DNA of 64,000 bases, taken from positions 682,001 through 746,000 of the forward strand of contig CANNEA010000002.1 in assembly GCA_947503525.1 (NCBI GenBank). The letters are read 5' to 3'. The DNA is from an uncultured Carboxylicivirga sp. (GTDB taxonomy: Bacteria > Bacteroidota > Bacteroidia > Bacteroidales > Marinilabiliaceae). Positions 35,729-42,825 of the stretch are shown in pieces. The translations under genes and the position numbers were made by a program. Numbering within the stretch: the stretch's first letter is position 1; each line of letters opens with the position of its first letter. The notes beneath the pieces were generated by a model, which worked only from the letters and a program-made list of their open reading frames with translations, ran no database searches and was not told the DNA's origin.

Positions 35729-38485
35729 ATGAAAAAGCAAATCGTTGCACTTGGTATTCTTTTGTTGGCCGTTTTTACACAGGGAATTGCCCAAACAGGA
35801 ACACTAAAAGGAAAAATTGTTGACAGTAAAACAGGAGAAGAGCTTGTTGGAGCTGCAATTGTTATCAATGGAACCACCACTGGTACCATAACCAATTTTA
35901 TGGGAGAATATGTGATGCCTCCACTTGAAGCAGGCACTTATACTATCCGTGTTCAGTACATTTCGTACGAAACTCAATTAAAAGAAGGCGTTGTTATCGC
36001 AGCAGATGAGACCACAATATTAGATTTTAATCTGGGCTCAGCTGAGATGGATTTGGAAGAGGTTAAGGTTGTAGCCAAAGCCAATCGCGAGTCGGAAAAC
36101 TTTCTGATGCTTGAGCAAAAGAAAGCATCTGTTATAAAGGAAAGCATTGGGGCTAAGCGAATGTCAAGCCTTGGGCTCGCTGATGCTGAAGATGCCACAT
36201 CAAAAATATCAGGTGTTGCACAGAGCGAAGGATCAGGTGATGTTTATATCAGAGGGCTTGGTGATCGCTATTTAACTACCACCATGAATGGTTTACCCAT
36301 CCCATCTGATGATGTAGAAAGAAAGAATATTGATCTTGATTTATTCTCAACCAATGTGATTAAAAACGTTGGGATCAGTAAAACATATGCTGTTTCGAAC
36401 TATGGCGACCTAACTTCAGGAGCTATTGATGTAGGTTCAAAAACATATTCCGAAAAAGTAATATTAGGTGTTGCTGGTGGTGCTAATACCAATGTGCTTT
36501 CAAATGGCGTCTTTAGTAATTTTAGAGCTACACAAAATTTCAATGATCAAAGTTTAGGTTATTATTCTGCACCGCATAGCACCATTGATGCGGTAAACCA
36601 ACAAAGCTGGAATACCGTAAAAAGAAATGTTCCTCTTAATTATGGTGTTTCATTAATGGGTGGGAAAAAAGTAAAGTTATTTGACAATGACCTAACTCTC
36701 TTTGCAAGCCTTTCTCAATCCGGCTCATCTGAGTATCGTACCGGTACTTTTCAAGGTTACCGATCAAATGTGCTGAACAATAGCTATAACGATGTTGAGG
36801 AATTTCAAACTGAATTCAACACCACGGGTTTATTAAACCTTGGCTACGACTTCAATAGTAATCACAGCATTAATTTCAATAGCCTCTTTGTTCACAAAAC
36901 AACAGATAACCTATACGAAAGTGGCAGAAATGGTGAAGGTTACCAATATGATCAGGACCCACAAGAACATGGTGCTTTTGTTAGAGATCAAAACCTCAAA
37001 CAAACAACCTTGTTTATTAATCAGTTATTGGGAAGTCATAATTTCAATGACAAAAACCTGATCAAATGGGGCCTGGGTTATAACACAGTTCATGCTGAAG
37101 AACCCAACCGCGTTCGTAATGAAGGTAATATCCTCGACAACGGCCGATTTGCCTTTGCTTACGTTGGTGACTATCAACAGCGCAAATCACTTCAAAACAT
37201 AGAAGATTCAGAATCAAATGGCTTTATCAATGATGAATACAAATTCATTGATGAAGACAACAAAAAACTAAAAATCAATGTTGGGGGTAACTTCCGTTAC
37301 AAACAAAGAGCTTTTAATTCCAAGTCAGTCGGGGTTGTAGGTCGAGGTGTTGACATGGAATCATTAGATAATATGGATGAAGTGTTATTGGATCAAAACT
37401 TATACGAAGATGGCACTCTTCGTATCAGGGAAGGGGTACCTGATTTATACAATGGTAAATTGATCGTTTATGCCGGATTCGCCAGTTTTGGTTTTAATGT
37501 CAATCAATTCTCAGGAGATCTTGGAGCAAGGTATGAATTAGATCATATTGACGTGGACTGGGATGTGGCCAATTATGTTGGGCGAACAGGGCGAGCAAGG
37601 AATACCTACACCAATATCCTGCCTGCCTTAAACCTGAAATACAACTTAAATGAAAAAAGTGCTTTACGCCTGGCAGCCAGTAAGACATTAACTCTTCCTG
37701 AATTTAAAGAAATTGCACCTTTTGAATATGTATCACCTACCGGGCGAATAACTAAAGGTAACCCTGACCTTAAACCTTCACAAAACTATAATCTGGATGT
37801 GAAGTGGGAAATGTACCCTGCAGCAGGACAGTTATTCTCGGCAACAGGATTTTATAAAGTTATTAATGACCCTATAAACAGAGCTCAAACAAGAGGATCA
37901 TCGGGTTACTTCTTTTTTGCCAATACCGGAGAACAAGCGAATGTATTTGGCCTCGAGTTAGAAACACGCTTTGACATTATTAAGCCTGCCACATCAGATA
38001 TGCCCGGTTTAAATTTTACACTGAATGCTACCAAAATGTGGTTTGAACAAGACTTATTAGAAGAATTCCAATACAACAATCGTAGTTCAGTAGGTTTGGA
38101 AGGTGCATCGGAGTTCATCTTCAATGGAGCTTTAAGTTATTCCGATAATAAGAATAACCCTTTTGTGGCTACACTTTCAGGTAATTATTCATCCGATAAA
38201 ATATTTGCTTTGGGTGCGCCTGAAGATTTAGCCAGTAGTGATCGCTACTTCAATGAAGAAATAGTAGAAAAAGGATTTGTGACCCTTGATTTGGTGCTTA
38301 GTAAAAAGCTAAGTGATAAAATATCCTTGAAGTTCACCGGGAGAAACTTACTTAATCCGGAGGTAAAGCAAACTCAATTAATAGTGCCATTCACAGATAA
38401 TAGTTCAGGTCCTAGAACAGAGGTTGTGACATCTTATAAGAAAGGAGTTCAACTCAGTTTGGGCTTAAAAATAAATTTGAACTAA
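35729..38485 (+). CDS. TonB-dependent receptor with carboxypeptidase-regulatory-like domain
   Basis: A 918-residue outer-membrane active transporter. The start at 35729 (MKKQIVALG) gives a clean signal peptide ending in GIAQ near residue 22; a TTG four codons upstream is in frame but unlikely. Residues about 24-105 are a CarboxypepD_reg-like Ig domain (GTLKGKIVDSKTGEELVGA). The plug follows (AEDATSKISGVAQSEGSGDVYIRGLGDRY, here quoted in part as SGDVYIRGLGDRY), then a 22-strand-type barrel to a C-terminus of GVQLSLGLKINLN. It is smaller than SusC proteins and no SusD gene is adjacent. Instead a beta-helix lipoprotein follows after 24 bases. The position after PiT and a Pho-box-like site suggest uptake of a phosphorus compound, which is inference. 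Confidence 0.9.
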   Translation: MKKQIVALGILLLAVFTQGIAQTGTLKGKIVDSKTGEELVGAAIVINGTTTGTITNFMGEYVMPPLEAGTYTIRVQYISYETQLKEGVVIAADETTILDFNLGSAEMDLEEVKVVAKANRESENFLMLEQKKASVIKESIGAKRMSSLGLADAEDATSKISGVAQSEGSGDVYIRGLGDRYLTTTMNGLPIPSDDVERKNIDLDLFSTNVIKNVGISKTYAVSNYGDLTSGAIDVGSKTYSEKVILGVAGGANTNVLSNGVFSNFRATQNFNDQSLGYYSAPHSTIDAVNQQSWNTVKRNVPLNYGVSLMGGKKVKLFDNDLTLFASLSQSGSSEYRTGTFQGYRSNVLNNSYNDVEEFQTEFNTTGLLNLGYDFNSNHSINFNSLFVHKTTDNLYESGRNGEGYQYDQDPQEHGAFVRDQNLKQTTLFINQLLGSHNFNDKNLIKWGLGYNTVHAEEPNRVRNEGNILDNGRFAFAYVGDYQQRKSLQNIEDSESNGFINDEYKFIDEDNKKLKINVGGNFRYKQRAFNSKSVGVVGRGVDMESLDNMDEVLLDQNLYEDGTLRIREGVPDLYNGKLIVYAGFASFGFNVNQFSGDLGARYELDHIDVDWDVANYVGRTGRARNTYTNILPALNLKYNLNEKSALRLAASKTLTLPEFKEIAPFEYVSPTGRITKGNPDLKPSQNYNLDVKWEMYPAAGQLFSATGFYKVINDPINRAQTRGSSGYFFFANTGEQANVFGLELETRFDIIKPATSDMPGLNFTLNATKMWFEQDLLEEFQYNNRSSVGLEGASEFIFNGALSYSDNKNNPFVATLSGNYSSDKIFALGAPEDLASSDRYFNEEIVEKGFVTLDLVLSKKLSDKISLKFTGRNLLNPEVKQTQLIVPFTDNSSGPRTEVVTSYKKGVQLSLGLKINLN

Positions 38486-38509
38486 ACACGATAAATAAAT
38501 ATCCTAAAA

Positions 38510-40543
38510 ATGATAACGATGAAAAATTTACTTATTAAACTATTTGCTTTGGTCTTATTGGTTGCTCCAATGATGACAAGCTGTATTGAAGATGATGATA
38601 ATCCTCAACCGGATCAGGACGTTAAAGACAAACTAGCCCAAGGTATAATGATGGGTACCTTGCAGTCGGACTACACTTTAAGTTCAAGCATGTCGTATCA
38701 ACTTGATGGTGCCTTTATTGTTGCTGAAGGTGCTACATTAACCATTGAAGCCGGAACAAACATTCTTGCAAAAGCTGGCGGAACTGATGTATATATTGCT
38801 GTACTAATGGGTGGTAAAATTAGGGTTGATGGTACTTCAACTCTACCTGTTGTGATGGCTTCAAAAGATGCCAATCCAGGTGACTGGGGTGGATTAACCA
38901 TTTGCGGTAGAGCAGTTACCAGTGCAGGTGCCAACGCCACTGCCGAAGTTGGTGGATTTACTTATGGTGGTTCTGATCCTGCTGATAATTCGGGTAATAT
39001 TGATTACCTGGTCATTAAAGGTACCGGTGCTCAAATCAATGATGAATCACAGTATAATGGGGTTTCATTTTATGCTGTAGGTTATGGCACAAGAGTAAAT
39101 AACCTTGCGGTGATCAATGGTGCTGATGATGGTGTTGAGTTTTTTGGCGGATCCGTTAAGGTAACTAATCTATTCCTGCAAAACACCGAGGATGATGCCA
39201 TTGACTGGACCGAAGAATGGGATGGTGAAGTAACAAACGCTTACATTGAGCATTCTATCGAAGGATTCTCCACAGCTTTTGAAGGTGATAAGGATAATGC
39301 GAATCCTAAATTTACAAATATTACATGTGTTTCAACAACCGGAGGTACTGCACTTCAGTTTAAGAAAACCTCAGGAGGTACTATCACTGGTTTATACCTG
39401 AATGGTTATGATGTTGATTTGGACATGAAAGATGGCGGTAACCTATCAAACGTGACCATCAATGGTGCTGCTGCTGATGGTACTCTAATTTCAGGCGAAT
39501 CAAGTAAATACACTTTAAACTCCGGGAAAGATGCTGAGCCTCTTGATGTTTCAGGATGGACCTGGGTTGACGCTGATGTGGTTAAAGTATGGCCTGGTAC
39601 TACATTAGGCGGTGAAGTTACTGGCGTTTGGACTTTAAGTGCTGATGTGGCTTATACTCTGGATGAAGCCTTGATCATCAAGGATGGTGCTTCACTAGCT
39701 ATTCCGGCAGGAACCAAAATTACTGCTGTTGCCGGTGGTACTGATATTTATGTAGCTGTATTAATGGGCGGACAGATTTTTATTAATGGTACGGCTGATC
39801 ATCCCGTGGTAATGTCTTCTGCCAATGGAAATCCTCGTGATTGGGGTGGACTAACCATTTGCGGTAAAGGTGTTACTTCTGCTGGAGCTAATGCCACTGC
39901 TGAAGTTGGTGGTTTTGTTTATGGCGGCGATGATAATGAAGATGATTCAGGTAATGTCACTTATCTGGTGATAAAAGGTACAGGAGCTCAGATAAACAAT
40001 GAATCGCAGTATAATGGTGTTTCACTTTATGCTGTAGGATCTAAAACCGTATTGGAGAACATTGCCGTTATTAACGGTGCTGATGATGGTATTGAGTTTT
40101 TTGGAGGTGCTGCCGAAGTAACTAATCTTTATATCGAAAACTGTGAGGATGATGCCGTAGATTGGACCGAAGAATGGAGTGGAGGAGTTGAAAACACCTA
40201 CATCCTTCATGAAATAGATGGATTCTCTACAGCTTTTGAAGCAGATAAGGATAACGCTAATCCAACATTTAAGAATGTAACTGCAATTTCCACAACAGGA
40301 GGTATTGCGCTACAGTTTAAAAAAGAATCAGGCGCTACCATTACAGGTCTTTATCTTTCAGGATATGAAGTAGATGTAGATATGAAAGATAATGGTTCTA
40401 CAACTAGTGTTATCATTGATGGGGCAGTTGCTGACCTAACAAATCAAGGTGTAGCTGATAAATATTACTACACTCTTAACTCAGGAAAAGATTCTACTCC
40501 GGTTGATATCTCAGGATGGACCTGGATCTCAGCTTCATTATAA
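38510..40543 (+). CDS. Lipoprotein with two tandem beta-helix-like domains
   Basis: A 677-residue lipoprotein; lipobox Cys25 (APMMTSC). A second in-frame ATG at 38519 would give the same signal peptide. An Asp-rich linker follows the Cys. Residues about 51-350 and about 372-675 are two copies of one domain with long identical runs: GGTDVYIAVLMGG / GGTDIYVAVLMGG, VTSAGANATAEVGGF in both, YLVIKGTGAQIN in both, NGADDGVEFFGG / NGADDGIEFFGG and DDAIDWTEEW / DDAVDWTEEW. The rung-like pattern with Asn/Gly turns suggests a right-handed parallel beta-helix. Acidic clusters may bind metal. It is co-transcribed with the TonB receptor and is probably its surface partner. No enzymatic motif recognised. 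Confidence 0.8.
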   Translation: MITMKNLLIKLFALVLLVAPMMTSCIEDDDNPQPDQDVKDKLAQGIMMGTLQSDYTLSSSMSYQLDGAFIVAEGATLTIEAGTNILAKAGGTDVYIAVLMGGKIRVDGTSTLPVVMASKDANPGDWGGLTICGRAVTSAGANATAEVGGFTYGGSDPADNSGNIDYLVIKGTGAQINDESQYNGVSFYAVGYGTRVNNLAVINGADDGVEFFGGSVKVTNLFLQNTEDDAIDWTEEWDGEVTNAYIEHSIEGFSTAFEGDKDNANPKFTNITCVSTTGGTALQFKKTSGGTITGLYLNGYDVDLDMKDGGNLSNVTINGAAADGTLISGESSKYTLNSGKDAEPLDVSGWTWVDADVVKVWPGTTLGGEVTGVWTLSADVAYTLDEALIIKDGASLAIPAGTKITAVAGGTDIYVAVLMGGQIFINGTADHPVVMSSANGNPRDWGGLTICGKGVTSAGANATAEVGGFVYGGDDNEDDSGNVTYLVIKGTGAQINNESQYNGVSLYAVGSKTVLENIAVINGADDGIEFFGGAAEVTNLYIENCEDDAVDWTEEWSGGVENTYILHEIDGFSTAFEADKDNANPTFKNVTAISTTGGIALQFKKESGATITGLYLSGYEVDVDMKDNGSTTSVIIDGAVADLTNQGVADKYYYTLNSGKDSTPVDISGWTWISASL

Positions 40544-40574
40544 GGAGTTAAAACGAAATAAGAAAAATTGCTAT

Positions 40575-40607
40575 AAAAGCGGTGGGTTATCCTGCCGCTT
40601 TTTTTAT
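40575..40607 (+). terminator. Terminator of the TonB receptor / beta-helix lipoprotein operon
   Basis: AAAAGCGG (40575-40582) pairs with CCGCTTTT (40595-40602), followed by a T run to 40605. Confidence 0.8.
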
Positions 40608-40635
40608 TTGTTCTTGCGAGAACTTGTTTTGATCT

Positions 40636-40689
40636 GCCCTTTCCGGGCGAAAGATTGACATATCGCTAATAACTCAGGCCATGCCTGAG
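40636..40689. repeat. Two adjacent GC-rich inverted repeats
   Basis: GCCC-TTTCC-GGGC at 40636-40648 and CTCAGGC-CAT-GCCTGAG at 40673-40689. They stand out against the AT-rich surroundings. They could be a REP-like intergenic element or secondary structure after the terminator. No T tail follows either. Confidence 0.4.
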
Positions 40690-40801
40690 GCTACATACAG
40701 TTGAGCTATCAGCCGAATAACAATACTATTAGATGGTTGATAGGGATAGGATTATTTTATCCTTATTTTTTCGCATCGTTTTAATGAGATGAGTCCTTTC
40801 A

Positions 40802-41035
40802 TCATTGAATATAATTATAGGACTGGATTTTATAATCTTCTTGTATAGATTCTAAGGCATTAAAGTCTTTATTTTCTGAAGGTGACTTCTTAAACTTGCT
40901 AAAATGATAAGTAAGGCCTTGGAACTTCTCTTTAAACTCTAATTGTAATGTTACAATCTCATTGTTAAGAGACAATGTATAAAAAGTAGTGTCCTTATCA
41001 CTAGTTTGTGGCAGGACAAAAGTACAGATGAGTAA
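40802..41035 (-). pseudogene. Possible gene remnant on the minus strand
   Basis: A frame of 77 sense codons followed by a TGA stop at 40802-40804 reads as a plausible protein tail: TFVLPQTSDKDTTFYTLSL, then EFKEKFQGLTYHFSKF and ending EDYKIQSYNYIQ. It has a balanced composition unlike random AT-rich translation. It has no ATG and is blocked upstream by TAG at 41036-41038, so it is either the 3' end of a decayed gene or a short frame using TTG. A TACTTTTG box overlaps its start (41018-41025). No family recognised. Confidence 0.3.
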
Positions 41036-41537
41036 CTAATGAAGATTAAACATTGCATTGATTAGGTTTTAGGATATTTAGATGCCATTATTAGTAATCA
41101 TTTTCATACTATTAATGAAGTAATCATATTGTTTATATTCCAATGGTTAATACCCCAACTTTTGATCGTAACACATTTTTTTTCAACCCTTAGTTAGAAT
41201 CTACATTTAACCACCTAAATAGGTATCATTCCAGCCTAATAAAAAAATATTTGAGTATGTAATAGCAGAGTTGCTGACTTATTCGCCTGATATTAAACAC
41301 TAAAAAATCATATAAAGATGAAAATATTTAATTCCTAAAGCTTGATTTTTATAATTCTTATTAAGAATTTTGTTTAATCAAACAAACACCCTTTCGTTAT
41401 GCTTATACCTATCAGTATTGGCTATGCGCCATTTCAAACTTCACGTTCAATACTTAGCTATAAATTTTCGCGTGCGTCTTTTTTGCTTAAAGCCAGCGTG
41501 CATAAATGTGAAAGACCACTCAAATTCGTTTAGACGG

Positions 41538-41719
41538 CATTAATAATTATTAATGGTTCTCTTTATTGTCATGCAAGTCATTAATGCTTGTTAATGACTT
41601 GCCAATTGAAAAATGGACCATTAATGGATGTTAATGGTTTTAAAATTACTCAGGAAGCAAATTAATAAGCGTTAGTTCTCTTTCTTACTCAAAAGACAGC
41701 ACATTAATAGTTGTTATCG
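41538..41719. repeat. Phased array of five CATTAA-N6-TTAATG dyads
   Basis: Five 18-bp dyads begin at 41538, 41579, 41619, 41660 and 41702, with centre spacings of 41, 40, 41 and 42 bp. Sites 1-3 are perfect (CATTAA-N6-TTAATG). Site 1 is an 18-bp perfect palindrome. Site 2 extends to 12-bp perfect arms (41573-41584 / 41591-41602). Site 3 has 8-bp arms. Site 4 (AATTAA-N6-TTAGTT) and site 5 (CATTAA-N6-TTATCG) are degenerate. The spacers share pieces (GTTCTCTTT in units 1 and 4, TTACTCA in units 3 and 4), so the array may be a decayed 41-bp tandem repeat. The array ends 51 bases before the DUF6261-like ATG and fits a cooperative operator or protein-binding array. Confidence 0.75.
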
Positions 41720-41770
41720 CACAAAAGCTCAAAAATAGAATCCTTTATCCCAAATATTAACTAAAATAAC

Positions 41771-42484
41771 ATGAATGAAATAGATAAAATAAGTTACAAT
41801 ACCCGTTCGACGGAATGCAACGACTTATGCGGATCAATTGCACATGTTGTTGAAGAATCGCCATTGAACGATCCGCATTTATCCGGCCTACTGTCAGAGA
41901 TAAAAGCGGGTAATGAAACTCTGCTGAGTTCCATTAAACAGGACAGAGCAGAGTCACACCTTGAGGAACTGGATCATCAACGTGATGATGTATACCGTTC
42001 CCTGCTCTATCTGACCAAAGGCTATGTGCACCATCCGGATACACAAATCCGCGAATCGGCTGAGCATGTAGATGAGGTCATTAACAAATATGGTTTTGAA
42101 TTGATCAGTGCTAGCTATTCGGCGGAGTCAGCGCTATTGGATTCCTTTTTGAAAGATATGGCCAGACCCGAATTAGCGCCTGCCATTGAGTTATTGCCAG
42201 GTATTAAAGACTTAAGAGAAAACCTGGGCGATAAGCAGAATGATTTTAAAAGTGCAGAGAGAGATTGGCTTAATGCACGTGCTAAAGAGCAAAGCTCTGT
42301 AAATGCCACCAAGGCTAAAAAAGACTTGCTTAAGATTGTAAACGATAAACTAATTGTGTACTTACGTGGTATGCTTAGGGTGCAGCCAGATCAGTACGCT
42401 AGTTTAGTATCGACAATTAACTTGCTTATCGAAACTAATAATGGTATCGTAAAGCGTCGGAGTCACCAAAAGGACCTTGAATAG
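41771..42484 (+). CDS. DUF6261-like family protein
   Basis: A 237-residue soluble, mainly helical protein with no signal peptide. The central section (DDVYRSLLYLTKGYVHHPDTQIRESAEHVDEVINKYG, seen here as VHHPDTQIRESAEHVDEVI plus a following aromatic/SAESALLDSFL segment) resembles the DUF6261 family of Bacteroidota as I recall it. The C-terminal third is basic and coiled-coil prone. Function of the family is unknown; members are often present in several copies per genome. The ATG at 41771 follows the palindrome array by 51 bases and a terminator closes the gene at 42517-42544, so it is a single-gene unit whose regulation likely depends on the array. Confidence 0.65.
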   Translation: MNEIDKISYNTRSTECNDLCGSIAHVVEESPLNDPHLSGLLSEIKAGNETLLSSIKQDRAESHLEELDHQRDDVYRSLLYLTKGYVHHPDTQIRESAEHVDEVINKYGFELISASYSAESALLDSFLKDMARPELAPAIELLPGIKDLRENLGDKQNDFKSAERDWLNARAKEQSSVNATKAKKDLLKIVNDKLIVYLRGMLRVQPDQYASLVSTINLLIETNNGIVKRRSHQKDLE

Positions 42485-42825
42485 TTGAGATACTTATAAT
42501 ACAGGATAAAGGAATGAAAAGCCGGCTGATAGCCGGTTTTTTTTCAAAACAAAGGTTCTAAAACTATAGCAAGTACTCACATCGTTGTCAAAATGGTATT
42601 AATCTGGATTTGATCTATCCCTTCAGGCAAGACTATCTCCTCAAGATGAGTATTGTGGGTCAAAATAAAATAACTGAATCTCACAATCGTTTGCAATCCG
42701 GAATCAAATCAACAAATATTGAGTATCACTCAGATTATCAATTCAATAAAACATTAACACTTGATAAACACAAGCCTTCTGCGTAATTTGCATAAGCAAG
42801 CAGGCAAAAAAATCACTATCGAGTT
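42485..42825. other. Intergenic region between the DUF6261-like gene and GH97 gene
   Basis: This 341-bp gap holds the terminator at 42517-42544 and, near the GH97 gene, TTG (42761-42763) followed 20 bases later by TAATTTG (42784-42790), a possible but imperfect promoter 36 bases before the ATG. Nothing else recognised. Confidence 0.5.
42517..42544 (+). terminator. Terminator of the DUF6261-like gene
   Basis: AAAAG-CCGGC (42517-42526) pairs with GCCGG-TTTTT (42532-42541) including one G-T pair, and ends in eight T. Confidence 0.85.

Larger units (their letters stand above)
40544..41770. other. 1.2 kb gene-poor region before the DUF6261-like gene
   Basis: No complete gene is visible in these 1,227 bases. 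Contents in order: a terminator (40575-40607); two GC-rich hairpins (40636-40648 and 40673-40689); a weak hairpin AGGAT/ATCCT with a T tail (40748-40770); a minus-strand open frame that looks like a gene remnant (40802-41035); about 500 bases of AT-rich sequence with a small hairpin near 41356-41372 (AATTCTT/AAGAATT); and the phased palindrome array (41538-41719). Confidence 0.6.

Noticed and set aside
41356-41372. Hairpin AATTCTT/AAGAATT as a terminator
   Set aside because: It is purely A/T, and there is no gene upstream for it to terminate; likely chance in AT-rich DNA.
41538-41719. CRISPR array
   Set aside because: The units are 41 bp with an 18-bp dyad, the repeats are not identical enough, the spacers share sequence and no cas gene is in the window.
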